From Ashinkailepas kermadecensis (Eukaryota; Arthropoda; Thecostraca; Neolepadidae), in contig JAOTOM010004556.1 of assembly GCA_034440615.1 (NCBI GenBank), positions 1 to 64,000 of the forward strand: a stretch of 64,000 nt of DNA, written 5' to 3'. Each line of letters opens with the position of its first letter. Positions within the stretch are counted from its first letter, which is position 1. The notes beneath the pieces are model-generated. The model made no database searches. It was not told the DNA's origin and was given only the letters and a program-made list of their open reading frames with translations. Below are positions 11,700 to 23,317 of this stretch, one piece after another. A program made the position numbers and the translations under genes.

Positions 11700-12900
11700 T
11701 AAAAACACGGTGATACATATATATTTCATAAGGGTATCATGCATTGTTTGCTATATATTTGGATCGAAAATGGAAAAGTGAGAAATCTGCAAAAGTCCGA
11801 CAGAATAGGATTCTGAAGAATCTTGTTTTCATTACCATAGCAGAGTGTACCACAGCAGATTCGCGTGTTCATCGGTGCTTGTGAAAATCCAAGAATACTT
11901 GTCATGTGTGATTTGTTATAATTCGACTGATAGGTATGGGGCAAGGTGAGGTTAAAATGTTGACATAATCTTTGACATTTGATTAATAGCGCCGGAAAAC
12001 ACTATCTTGTAGCGTCCATGGGCAAACTTAGACGCCTGGTTCAGTCTTCAGGTGCACATTAACCATATAATTACTCCTAACTCCACAAAAGTCGTCTGAC
12101 GTCAAGTTGTGTCATTTCCTCCGGGCAAATCTCTGGTTCAGATAGAGAAAACATCTGTCTAATTGATAATTCACGAAAAAAAAGGCAATTGTGTTCAAAT
12201 TATGACTAAAAGGGCCCCGTGGGGTGACATTAACTGGCAAGAGAGGGAGAGAAGTGACAGCAGTGAAGTGATCTTGATTGCGGCATTTGCAGCTACGATT
12301 TCGGCCACTTCAACTGGGTAACTTAACCCTATAGTGGCGGATTTAGCGGAGTACATGTTGACATGTTAACTAGGGACGAAAAGTGCTCCTGTCATCTCAA
12401 AATTCAATAATTTTAGGGTGAAATTCGCAAATCACGAACCAATTCTTCGTTTTCGGCACATTTTGTCATCGTCGTTTCCCGTTTCATAAAATATGGCCCG
12501 AGATCCAGAGGGGTGAGAACACACATCCTAAATGTGTGTTCCCAAAACGGCATTCACCAAAGAACTGTTGACAAAATCACTGTTAGTGAATTTTAGTGGT
12601 AATGCCGAGCAAAGCGTGCTGTGCACTCGAACAATAAGTTTCTTTGAGTAACGAGAAGTGTTGAATAAATGACCAGAAACATTTATGAGCATGTGCTTAG
12701 CCATATTTTCATAATCTGTCAGGGTGCAGCGCTTAACTTTGAAGGTTTGTTTCTTGTGAGAAACATGGTATATTGGGACAGTAAGCAGTATTAGTGAGCT
12801 TACCCAAAGCGGGGTAGGGGAGGGGCAGTGCCAGAGCGCCCAATACGTTCCGCCGCCCCTGCACGGATGTGACGAATACGATTGTGTAGTTTCCAGCAAG
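11700..12900. other. Intronic AT-rich sequence, nothing recognised
   Basis: Low-complexity AT-rich stretches and short frames only. Confidence 0.4.
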
Positions 12901-13019
12901 TCATGATCGATGAAGTGCACAAGTTGGCGCAGCTTGAGCTGGGCCGCAGGGGGGGTCTCCGGCACAGTCGTCATTGAGCGACTGTTACGGCAGTGGCTGT
13001 GGCCGTGGGAAAAGGTCGC

Positions 13020-13400
13020 GCTGTTCTCTAGAGTGACGGATGGGGCCGGCCGGCGCCCCACTGATCTCGCCGACACCGGCGGCCGGCGACGGCGCGCTGC
13101 CGGGCGGCACGGCGACTCCCGACACCGGCAGACTGGCGCACGCCGCGCCACCGGCCGTCCCACGCGGCGGCGGCGACGCAGACGGCACGCTGTCGACGCA
13201 CCGCCCGCGTCGCCGGCTGTTCGCGCGCGCAGACCGCGAGCGACTGCCGACGGTGTTGCTGTCGGTCCGAGTGACAGCGACGTCCAATCGCCGCTGTGTG
13301 GACGGCCGCCGCCACCGTCGCGTCACGCGCGCCCCGGACGGTGGCGGCCGCTCAGAGCAGGCGCGTCCATTGTCCCGACACGACACGCGGCGGTCGTCCT
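13020..13400. other. CpG-rich segment
   Basis: Very rich in CpG and open on both strands, translating to Arg/Ala/Pro-rich low-complexity peptides. I see no exon with a recognisable domain. It could be a CpG island or promoter; nothing further supports that. Confidence 0.5.
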
Positions 13401-13422
13401 GTCCGCCGACACACACAAACAA

Positions 13423-13453
<31 letters not shown>

Positions 13454-13560
13454 CGCACACACACGGCGGTCCTGTCCCGCCGACACACACACACACACAA
13501 GCAACCCCCCCCCACACACGCACAGACACAGACACTGAGACACGCACATACGGCAGCCGT
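13401..13560. repeat. CA-rich microsatellites
   Basis: Two long ACAC/ACGC tracts separated by a duplicated 'cggcggtcctgtcc' type segment. They account for the Thr/His-rich and Cys/Val-rich open frames here. Confidence 0.9.
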
Positions 13561-14302
13561 AGCGCAACGTCGCTGTGACGGGAGGCAGGGCGGCACACGC
13601 GCGTGCGCTCGGCCGCGTTCCCACGGTCTACCTCCGATCCGTTTATGGCCTCCGTCCAGCCGCCGTCGACTCCCCCATCCCTTCGCTCCCCCCCCCCCCC
13701 CTCCCCGCCGCCGCCCGTCAGTGCTACGTTCTCTACTGGGGCGTAATCTGTCTCCCGCGATCTGGGGCACGTCGCGCGGGCGCTCCCGCGGGAGAAGCGC
13801 ACGGACAGCGGCGGACGGTGGGCGGGATCCGCGCCGTGGCCGGCGGGCCGTCTCCGGTACCGGGTCTGGATCTGGGTCTGCATCTGGATCCGGTGACGAA
13901 TCCAGGTCTGGAGAACACGCTGATCAGCGCTGACATGATTGTAATGGCCAGGTATGCGTGGATGTCTGCCACTTGTTCCTGTGGTGGGAGCCGTTCCTGT
14001 GGTGGGAGCCATGGAAGTGGAAGCACACTCGTTGGTACACACATGAATAACACTTGGTACATGGAGTTCCGTATGGAGGGAGTTCCTTATGATTTTTGTG
14101 AGGCCTGGGTCCTACCATCTTCGTCTTGGCCCCACTAATTTCTTACCCACTTAACATGGGATCTGGTGGGTGGGCCTCATCAACCAAATTGGCAACATTC
14201 ATTTCCTCCATGCATGTGGACCCACCAATAATTTTACAATTTCTCCTCCCATGCACGCTATTCTAACAATACTCACACTACTGTCCTCGTCAAGTGTGCA
14301 AG

Positions 14303-14422
14303 CCGGGACACAACGTTTCCATCAGTTGCTTCCCCAGTCGTCGTCAGACAACTGACCTGACCGGCTACCTCCATTCACTCGACGACCAGCGAAGCAACTG
14401 GGGTCGAAGCAGTGTGTCCCAC
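14303..14422. repeat. Imperfect inverted repeat
   Basis: The left arm 'gggacacaacg...agttgcttcc' and right arm 'ggaagcaactgggg...gtgtccc' type blocks are imperfectly inverted over about 45 nt each. Possibly a small MITE. Confidence 0.4.
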
Positions 14423-14994
14423 CTAACACATTTCACGGCGACAGTGGTCCGAATACTTCTGATATAAAATGCAACAACAGCTCGTCACTAATACTTACAC
14501 AACCCAGAAGATGATCGGTGCATCACGGGGTGAAAATAAGAAGCTGGATATACTGCAGATTATGTCTTAAAACTAAGAAGCTTGTCAGAAGTATATACCA
14601 ACGCCCCGATCCCGTAGTGGTAAGCATGCGCATGCAACTCACTCCGAAATATCGAAACTCTCCAAGCACCAATGCAAAATCCGTTATTGGATTAACACTG
14701 AACATTGAGACCACCTGCCGCTGTTTAATATGGTTCCATTAGAAGCCTATCTGATACACCTGGTCACGGCACTCGATCAGACAAGAAGCAGCCGAAATAA
14801 CCCGGAGCAGCTGCTGACGGCGTGAGCCGAAGTTACCTTGCAAGGGTGGTGTCGTCAAGCGAGAAAAAAAAACAACGGTGCTGCATACTGCGCTAAGCAA
14901 CGTAAATTTGGAGATAGTTCTGGCAGCCAGAGCTGCAACATCTGCAAACCTATTCTATTAACGGCCAAAAGTGCTGTGCTTCGCCGTTACAGGA

Positions 14995-15375
14995 AGCCTT
15001 CTGTTGCAGTCCAGACTTCCTCAGTCCGGACAACTGTCGGCCAGCCTTCCTTAGCCTGGGGACAACTGCCAGTCAGCCTTCTTCAGCCTCAGACAACTGC
15101 CAGTCAGCTTTCCATAGCCTGGAACAACTGCTGGCCAGCCTTATTCATCACCGGGCAGCTGGTGACTAGTCTGTCTCAGTCTCGGACAACTGTTGGTCAG
15201 CCTGTCTCAGCCTTGGAGAACTGTCGGCCAGCCTACCTCAGCCTCAGACAACTGTCGGTCAGCCTTCCTAAGCCTGGGACATCTGTCGGTCAGCCTTTCT
15301 CAGCCCCGGAGAACTGTTGGTGAGCCTGTCTCAGCCTCAGACAACTGTCGGTGAGCCTTCCTCAGCCTGGGACGC
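14995..15375. repeat. 31-bp minisatellite, about 12 units
   Basis: Units follow 'cctcagcctgggacaactg' plus 'tcggtcagcctt'. The copies differ at several positions. It lies in the Ig2b-Ig3 intron. Confidence 0.85.
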
Positions 15376-15748
15376 GCCCCTGGCACACTTGCTATTTAAA
15401 TACACCATGCATGACCCGTCAGCCATCACCCAACATTGCAAATATCGAGATGCAACTCAAGAAGCGCGCTCTTCTTCAGTCGCACGCTGAACTTGCTACT
15501 TTCGGACAACAACGTGTAGAACACAGCCGGCTAGCATCTCGCATTTCCCTGCAATTAAATTCCCGTCGGCATGGGAAGAAACGTCGACGCCGACGGCGCA
15601 GGCGGGCCCGGGCGCGCTCGACGTATTATGAGGCGCTGCCAGCAACGTAGGACAGAGTTATCAGCGTGCCCGGGCGTCTCCTGTGGCGCTCTTTCCGCAC
15701 AGAATGTGGGCGCCTCGAAGAACAAGGCTGATCTCGGACGTTAAATTG

Positions 15749-15893
15749 GCGTCACAAATAGCCTGGCAGTCAGGCTGGGCGTCCTGGCACCTGGATATCC
15801 TGCATAGGCGTAGGTGTGGTGGGAAACAGTGTACCTACGCAGGATATTCAGGGGCCAAGGCGCCCAGCCTGACTGCCAGGCTATTTGTGACGC
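15749..15893. mobile_element. Palindromic MITE-like hairpin
   Basis: Arms of about 63 nt, 15749-15812 and 15831-15893, are inverted copies beginning 'gcgtcacaaatagcctggc' with a few mismatches, around a loop of about 18 nt. Non-coding. Confidence 0.8.
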
Positions 15894-15994
15894 TAATAGT
15901 ACAACGGACGGACGGCTTACCGATGGAGGGGACGACCTTCCTGCCAGAGCTGAGGGCAATGCGAGCTGAAGCGGCGCACGGTTCACCGAAAGCG

Positions 15995-16920
15995 AGAAAC
16001 ACAACACCGGAACACCGGGAACAGATCACCGGGACACCGGGAACAGATCACCGGGACACCGCAAACAGATCGCAAGGGACAATAGGGGACAAATCATCGG
16101 GACACCAAGAACATATGATCAGGACAACTGGGAACAAATCACCGGGATACCGGGAACATAACACCAGGACACCGCAAACAGATTACCGAGACACCAGGAA
16201 CAGATCATCGGGACAACCAAGAACATTTCAACGGGACACCGGGAACACAACACCAGGACACTGGAAGTACAGCGCCGGGACAGTGGAATACAGCATCGGA
16301 ACGCCGGATACAGATCATCGTGAAACCGGGAGCACAACGCCGAGATATCGGGACACAGCACCGGGACACCGGGAACACAACACAGGGACACCGGTAACAC
16401 AACACTGGAATACCGGGGCACAGCACCGGGATACAGGAACAGATCATCGGGACACAGGGAGCACAATGCCCGAGCACTAGGATAACGGGAGCACAGCGCC
16501 GAGATATCTGGATACAGCACCGGAACATCGGGAACATATTACCGGAACTCAAGAAACAGATCACTTGGACACTGGGAATACAACACCGAGAGACCGGAAC
16601 ACGGCACCGTGGCACAGAGAACACAGCACCAGGGCCCCGGAAGCACAGCACTGAGATACCAGGAACACAGCACTGGGATATTGGGAATGCAACACCGGGA
16701 CACCAGGAACACAGTACCGGAGCACCGGGAACACAGCACCGGAACACCAGGAACACAGAAATGGGACATCCGGAATTATCGTACATGATGGGATGCCGGG
16801 AACACAGCACCGTGATGCCGGGAACACAACACGGGAACATCGGGTACACAGCACTGCGACACCGAGAGCACAGCACCGTAGTGCCGGGAACATAGCACAG
16901 TGATGCCAGGAATAAACTAT
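15995..16920. repeat. Degenerate short-unit minisatellite
   Basis: About 45 copies of a roughly 20-bp unit of the form 'caccgggacaccgggaaca'. Divergence is high and grows to the right. It produces long Cys/Val-rich open frames on the minus strand that are not genes. Confidence 0.85.
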
Positions 16921-17272
16921 CGTGACATGGTGGGATGAATGCAGCATCGAAGCGGCAAAACAGCGGCACGGCGTAAACATATTACCCTGGCTGGCCTTCA
17001 CATAGCTTTTGATCAATAGGATGAATTATGTTAATATTATTGGCGTAATAATGGGAATGTAACTAAATAATAATATGTAAATAATATTTATGTCATGCAG
17101 CGAAAAAATTGGTAGGTAAACAACCACTCTGTAATGCCTTATTTTTCATTGCGCGACGATTTTTATTTGAAACGAATGTTACGGTGGTTCGTTATTGGTT
17201 TTACGACACGTCGACCGTTGAGTCATGTAGCGTCGCCAATCTCTCACGCCGATTGGTCGCGGGCGAAGAGTA

Positions 17273-17344
17273 GCGACAGGTGAGACTCGAACCCACAACC
17301 TTTCGATTGTGAGACGAGCATCTTACCCCTAGACCACTCGTCCC
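17273..17344 (-). tRNA. tRNA-Val(CAC)-like sequence, probable pseudogene or SINE head
   Basis: The segment is exactly 72 nt on the minus strand. It has a T-arm with stem GTGGG/CTCAC and loop TTCGAGT, an A-box match TGGTCTAGGGG and a near B-box GGTTCGAGTCT. T33, anticodon CAC and A37 stand at the expected positions. The acceptor stem has two mismatches and the anticodon stem two, so it is unlikely to be a working tRNA. A tRNA-derived SINE head is equally likely, but no second copy with the same tail was found here. Confidence 0.55.
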
Positions 17345-17653
17345 CCAAAATGTTACGTAAGATAGACCATGCACATATTCTGAAGACACTCTCGGAATAC
17401 CAACTCGAAAGCCAAAAACCTGTCAGAAGAATAGAAAAGCAGACTAAGAGAGAAAATATCGCAAAGCTTGCTGCTGTTTTCCACGAAACATACCTGTTCG
17501 CATATGTATAACAACCCATTCTCAAACCCCTCCCTCTCCTCCGTCCACAAATTCATCCGTCTATCCAACCATATCATTTCGGATTAGTTCCAAAATCATC
17601 TGTGAGCTTGCGTACATATTCACGGTATTTAGCATTGGATATGATAAATGCAT

Positions 17654-17656
17654 ACG

Positions 17657-17686
<30 letters not shown>
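17654..17686. repeat. (TA)n microsatellite
   Basis: Uninterrupted TA repeats immediately before the Penelope-like fragment. Confidence 0.9.
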
Positions 17687-17687
<1 letters not shown>

Positions 17688-17689
17688 TG

Positions 17690-19010
17690 ATTGTTGAATT
17701 CCACGACAGGCTTACACTTGAGTACTTTTTAGATGTGCTGATGTGTGTGGAGCAAATCGTGCTGCAAAATCCGAGCCCGATGGTCCACACTCTCTACTGT
17801 AGATATAACGTTGATAACATTTTGGTAGATGTCAACAACACACAGCTCATGCAACAACTCATAAACTAAGGGATGCCTCTGGGCTCACGTTTGCCATATA
17901 ACTGGGCGTAGACGATAGAATAAGCTTCCTCAGTCATTATACATCATTAGATGGTAGCAATGGAGCATTCACCACTCGTGTTTACCTTAAGCCCACAGAC
18001 ATGAGCCGCTGCCTGAATGGGATGAACCATTGCCAGGCTATATTTAAAAGCAGTGTAATTTGCGCCTAAGTAAACAGAGCTGTCCGACACTGCAGTAGTT
18101 GGCTAGTAGTGCATGCCGAGTTCCATCGTGTAACGCAAATGTACAGCACAGTATCGTGTAAAGCAAATGCACCCAGTAAATAATGGACAATCCTGAAGAA
18201 ATCATTGACAAACACATCAAAGCGACCATCACTAAACATGCCACTCGCCGCGCCACTCCGGCAGACGCATCAGAGGCCAAGAGGCCATCACTAAACATGT
18301 CACTCGCCGCGCCACTCCGGCAGACGCATCAGAGGCCAAGAGGCCATCACTAAACATGCCACTCTCCGCGCCACTCCGGCAGACGCAGAGGCAGAGGCCA
18401 TCACTAAACTGCCCGCGCCCCCCGGCGACGCCGAGGCCAAGAGGCCATCACTAAACATGCCACTCGCCGCGCCACTCCGGCAGACGCATCAGAGCCAGAG
18501 GCACATCACTAAACTCCACTCCCCCCCTCTGCTATAAGAACGCTATGTCCCCTGCCTATCATGCTGAAGAAAAAGTACTCCAAAATATCGTCATACGAAA
18601 CTGTAAACCAATCATCACTGGCGACATGCTGAAGTGCGTCATTCTTACAAAAGCGCGAACACCCGCTCGCTGGTCATACAAAATGATACTTCACGCGATC
18701 AGTCTGTGCCAAGGAAATCCGATGCCATTTACACTATTGATGCACACTCGGAGACTGTGCGCTCCACCCTGATAGTGGCTACATTGGATTGATATCAACT
18801 ACACTCAGCAGAATCATTACGATGCATCTCCAGAATGGTGGGCCCACAGCACACACAATCACTGAACATGACACACGTTTACTCAACAACAAATAATAGA
18901 GAATACATCAATAATTTCCAAATGTAATGGCACACGGCGCCTTTGTATACTTGAGGCCACATTTATACGTGACAAGGATCCGGCGATCAATAGGCAAGGG
19001 AATCATTTCG
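17690..19010 (+). mobile_element. Penelope-like element, RT tail to GIY-YIG domain, degenerate
   Basis: In order on the plus strand: CVEQIVLQNPSP and YCRYNVDNILVDVNN (RT motif with N in place of D), NGAFTTRVYLKPTDMSRCLNG, SSVICA-VNRAVRHCSSW, KHIKATITKH, MSPAYHAEEKVLQNIVIRNC, YIGL-like GIY region, MHLQNGGPTAHTITEHDTR and RRLCILEATFIRDKDPAINR. This is the usual Penelope C-terminal order, including the endonuclease. Stops and frameshifts are frequent. A 60-bp unit within the coding part is tandemly expanded (18222-18530). The element is in the Ig2b-Ig3 intron, antisense to the host gene. Confidence 0.82.
18222..18530. repeat. About 60-bp tandem repeat inside the Penelope-like element, 5 units
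   Basis: The unit starts 'catcactaaacatgccact' and contains 'cgccactccggcagacgc'. Later copies carry internal deletions. It interrupts the Penelope coding order between the KHIKATITKH and MSPAYHAEE segments. Confidence 0.85.
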
Positions 19011-19338
19011 GAACCTTGTCGCTGTATTAAGGATCGACCCTTGGCCGAAGGTGATCAATCTTTTTTCCTCGTTCATATTTGTGACCTCACCCAAGTAGCA
19101 AGACTCCCGCCGCCACCCCCTCCCCCACAACGGTTCCCCTGGCATGAGTCCCCTGTATGTACATAGCACGATTTTCATGAACTAGGATTTATGACTAAAG
19201 GAGACCGCCCCACTTGTATCCTGTGTGTGATATTTTCCCAAGTGGGACACGTAGCAATTTGATTGCATATAACGACGATAGGTATAACTGTATGTGCAAA
19301 GCTTTATAGCTCATCGAACATATATTGTTTTGTATATC

Positions 19339-19370
19339 CTGAAGATGTCATATGTATATGACGATACGTC
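19339..19370 (+). ncRNA. Decayed hammerhead-ribozyme-like motif of the Penelope-like element
   Basis: CTGAAGA (19339-19345) fits the CUGANGA core. It is followed by a perfect 7-bp helix II, GTCATAT/ATATGAC (19347-19353 and 19356-19362), then GATAC where GAAAC is expected. Penelope-like elements are known to carry hammerhead motifs in their terminal repeats, and this lies about 330 bp past the GIY-YIG remnant. The A-to-T change in the core should abolish cleavage. Helices I and III were not resolved. Confidence 0.5.
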
Positions 19371-19570
19371 GATCGTAAAAATATAATCATGCGCTTTTTC
19401 AATCTACGAATTTTGACAATCATGACTCATGGAACAATACTGAGTCGATACACTGGAATGAACAGGAGATTGATTAGAAAAACCGAAACACCTAAAAATT
19501 TGATCAACTGTAAGGTTGCCGTGACATTCAAGAGTCAATTCATAACAAACAATCCACTTCCTCGCTGTGC

Positions 19571-19572
<2 letters not shown>

Positions 19573-19648
<76 letters not shown>

Positions 19649-19682
19649 TTGTGTGTGTGTGTGTGTGTATGTGTGTGTGTAT
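19573..19682. repeat. (TA)n, T-tract and (GT)n compound microsatellite
   Basis: A long TA run, then a T-tract, then GT repeats. It explains the Ile-Tyr open frames. Confidence 0.95.
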
Positions 19683-19749
19683 ACCAACACACACAAGGGG
19701 AAAGGAACGAAAAATCAAGGCCTTTCCTACCTTCGGATAGTCACGTAGC

Positions 19750-20460
19750 TGGGTGAATCTGTGTTTATGTCGTGGTAGTCGACATCCGTCTAAAAACCGA
19801 TAGTGGATGTGTTTGAAAATAGTCTTAAGTTTGTGTCACCAGACTATAGGGAGGCTTTTGCAAGCTCCAGTCAGACAGACAATTCACTTGACTTCTACAA
19901 ACTTCACACACCTCTATCGGTAAAATCTGAACTGAGAACGACGGAGTTCTGAACTTTTCATATGCCAGTGTACAAAATTCCAATAGGACAAAATGCCATG
20001 CTTTTTCATTAGGAGACAGAGACGAGATATTCCCCACGGTAGAGGGAGCACTTTCGTCTTCCGTCTCATTCAAGTGATAAAATAGGCTCTGTCCGGGACT
20101 GATTAACGTTTCCTATCTCTCCTCGGAGAGGTTTCTCAGACTTCCTCTGTAGCTCCATTTCACCTAGCCGGCACGCATTCACCCCCCGATCATTACCACC
20201 GCCCTTCTATTGACGACCGGCACTTATTCCGCCATCAATCAGATCCTCTGATCTTCTGTTGGCCATTCCGACAATATCCGGACCAATGAACCATATTTCT
20301 CATCGTCGTACCTGCTCGGGAGCGTACTGAGCCCCTTATGATCATGCAGTTATCAACGTAGACTGCAGCTATTCACCCCCCCCCCCCGCCCCTCCCGCCC
20401 CGAGAGCCGGATTTTGGCCATTGACAGCGACCGGCCGATGGCCAAGTGCCCGCGGCCTGC
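19750..20460. other. Intronic sequence, nothing recognised
   Basis: The first part of the intron after exon Ig2b (minus strand), including a C-tract at 20377-20390. No feature seen. Confidence 0.4.
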
Positions 20461-20468
20461 GTACTTAC

Positions 20469-20651
20469 AGAGCACGGAGAGAGTGAGCGAGGCGTTGAAG
20501 AGGCGCTGCTCGGCCGGAGACACGGCCGGGTGCTCCGCCACGCACGAGAAGGCGACCCGGTCGTCGGCCGCCGTCGGCTGCAGCGTCACCGACGAGCTGG
20601 TGTCGCTCCGCGGCGGCGTGCTCGACGGCCGCACCAGCTGCCGGCAGTGCT
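20469..20651 (-). CDS. sns/hbs-like: Exon Ig2b of nephrin/Sns-like receptor
   Basis: This 183-nt phase 1-1 exon encodes the second half of Ig2. It contains TSSSVTLQPTAADD, the closing cysteine in VAFSCVAEHP, AVSPAEQRLFNASLTLSVL and an N-A-S sequon. The acceptor is tctgcgcgttcacag before AGCACTGC and the donor is GTGCTCT followed by GTAAGTACG. The codon use is strongly GC-rich at third positions. A 33-bp minisatellite starts about 20 nt upstream of the acceptor. Its nearest unit carries CACTGAC, a good branchpoint candidate at a normal distance from the acceptor. Confidence 0.85.
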
Positions 20652-20669
20652 CTGTGAACGCGCAGAGGT

Positions 20670-21195
20670 CGTCCGCCGTCAGTGGGGCAGCTACAGAGGT
20701 ACCGACCGCCGTCAGTGGGGCGGCCACAGAGGTACCGACCATCGTCAGTGGGGCAGCCACGGGGATACGGACCACCGTCAGTGGGGCAGCCACAGAGGTA
20801 CCGACCACCGTCAGTGGGGCGGCCACAGAGGTACCGACCATCGTCAGTGGGGCAGCCACGGGGATACGGACCACCGTCAGTGGGGCAGCCACAGAGGTAC
20901 CGACCACCGTCAGTGGGGAGCCACAGAGGTATCGACCACCGTCAGTGGGGCAGCCACAGAGGTACCGACCACCGCCAATGGTGCAGCCACAGAGGTACGG
21001 ACCACCGTCAGTGGGGCAGCCGCGAAGGTATCGACCACAGTTAATAGGGCAGTCACAGAGGTACCGATCACCGTCAGTGGAGCAGCTACAGAGGTACCGA
21101 CCGCCGTCAGTGGGGCGGCCACAGAGGTACCGACCATCGTCAGTGAGGAGCCACAGAGGTACGGACCACCGCCAGTGGGGCAGCCACAGACAACC
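20670..21195 (-). repeat. 33-bp minisatellite at the acceptor of exon Ig2b, about 16 units
   Basis: On the gene strand the unit is 'ggtacctctgtggctgcc' plus 'ccactgacggtggtc'. It starts about 20 nt upstream of the Ig2b acceptor. Most units contain CACTGAC, a branchpoint-like motif, and lack AG. A 99-bp (3-unit) higher-order period is visible from the 'ggggatacgg' variants at 20760 and 20859. The unit length is a multiple of 3, so the array stays open. Confidence 0.9.
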
Positions 21196-21199
21196 ATTA

Positions 21200-23315
21200 A
21201 AATGACCACAGAAAAGACCGACACAACACGAACCAACTCGAACCAAGTAGACACGGCAACAGATACAGCAATGCCATCGGCAACTGCCGCAACACTTCCA
21301 TCACCACTTTTTTTGTATTGTAGCAATTTCCGATATAGCCCAATGACATGCATCCTATGGACTTACTAGAATTAAAGATACTGATGGCTGAGAAAGGTAT
21401 CGGAGGCGATCACAGCTCAATTTACGTAATCCTTCGATAGATAACTCGCTCAATTTGTATCGCTTAGCATGCAGACCACGATGGCAGGCACGCGCCCATT
21501 GCAGACATTTAAGCAGCTTTGGAGCTGTCAGAGATGGATGGAGGTTGATCAGGCATATCACGATATTTTGTTAAGCATATCATGGAATATATTTGTTATC
21601 AATACTGGGAATTAAAAAAAGGGTTCTGCCTGCAAAGGATACAACTCGATGCCAGCTGCAAAATTGGTGGTGCTAGGAAGAGAAAGTGTGTAAATCAGGC
21701 TGAGCCATATAACTCTTACATTTAGTTGGTGTTCCAGCTACAGAAGCTGGCTCTGCAGCGAAATACTTATATTACTACGTGTGTATCATTAGCATATAGA
21801 ATACAACAACAAAAACGTTGGCGGTACATCAAACTTCAGGGAGAGGCGTTGGCTAGATTTGAAGCCATTTCAATCTGAACAGCACCATAATGTTCAATTT
21901 TGTTGCTGGCGGTGGAACTCAGCGTTCCAGGTACTGGGTTCCGCTGCACCTGGAACACAGCTCACAAAACCAGCGTGATCGCCCAGTTACAGCTCCGACT
22001 TGCGTCACCAGTAATTTGCCAATTCTGCAACATAATTATCTCAAAGTTCACCGCGTCACGAATGCGCTAATTTCCGCCGTCTGATATAGCCTGTATTGCA
22101 ATGTCATCTGGACGGCCCGATCCGACGCTGACGACGTTCCTAAACACAGCCTCTTTAAAACACAATTCCAATTTGAAGCCGTCACTCCTGGCGCCGGGTT
22201 GCAGTCACGCCCGCCGCGTCTCATGGCGATTTCATGACGACTCGAGTTCCCGGAGACCCGCCACCGAGTCGCCCGAGCCGCGGGCGGCTCGGGCGCGACA
22301 CATCGAGGCGAGGCGGCAGCCAGGGCGGGTGTTGCGCTAGGTCGGCGCGACGCGCCCACGGCCGCGATAACGCCTCATCCGCATGACACCGCCGCCCGCC
22401 GTAACTCAAACGATGCATGAATTAGACATCACGAGGAGTGGCTCGTCGGCACCGACGCGTGCCTCTGGGCGGCGTCGTTCGGCGAGCCGCACAAGCGGCG
22501 GCTCACTGACGGGCCCGCGCTCCTGCGGCGACGGCGAGATCAATGGTTACGGCCGCTTACGGCCGGATACTGCGCTACGTCCTTGACAATGCCGTTAAAG
22601 CACACCCAGCTAAAGCAAAATATGGCTTCGGCTTTCAGCGGCTCGAGACGTGCCGACAGCCGGCGTGCCCCGGCAGCCACTCCACCTCCCGACAGAAATA
22701 TCGCCGATATGAAATTTGCGTTCTGCATCTGCGGAGAAAAGCAGCATCCGATTACTGTTCGTGTTATTCAGAGTGGCGCCGGAGCGCGGTGAGGAACTGC
22801 TGCTCCCTTTGCAAACAGCGCGTCTGTTCTCCGCTCATCCCGTCGGAAATATGTTCGTGTTCGGATAAAGGAAAAGCGTGACGTGAACCTCAATCAGCCA
22901 GCGCATTGCCCTACGGTGGACGAGGGGGAAGGGGATTGTCAAATTTCCTGCATTTTTCCTGCATTTATTATCAGCCCTCATCCTGAATGTAGCATCTCAC
23001 CCACCGACAAATGCATTTTTCCTGTAGTGTATCGCCGAATGTTGCAATCATCTAATCTGCCCTCTGGCTGTACCGTTGTCGTCACAAATTAGACTCCACG
23101 AGTCGCCGACCTTAGTTCACAATAGACAGACGCATACCAGAGCTAACGCACCGGCAACCACTATTTCTGTTAAAAATCGCACACACACCACTGCTGGCCT
23201 CCACCGGATGGGCACTGAGGCACAGTGCCGGTCGGCGCATGGCCAGCCGGCAGCCGGCAGCAGTCCTGGTGGCACTCTGCCTGATCAACGCATTCGAATG
23301 CGTGTGTTGATGGCG
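21200..23315. other. Intron between Ig2a and Ig2b, nothing recognised
   Basis: Includes a CpG-rich portion at about 22190-22560 without a recognisable exon. The remainder is unremarkable. Confidence 0.4.
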
Positions 23316-23317
23316 CG

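Noticed and set aside
13040..13933. Plus-strand 297-codon frame
   Set aside because: Composed of CpG-rich low-complexity and CA microsatellite translation; no domain and an equally long frame on the other strand.
20353..21246. 297-codon minus-strand frame as one long exon
   Set aside because: It joins the true exon Ig2b to the 33-bp intronic array; the AG acceptor at 20652-20654 and homology start mark the real border.
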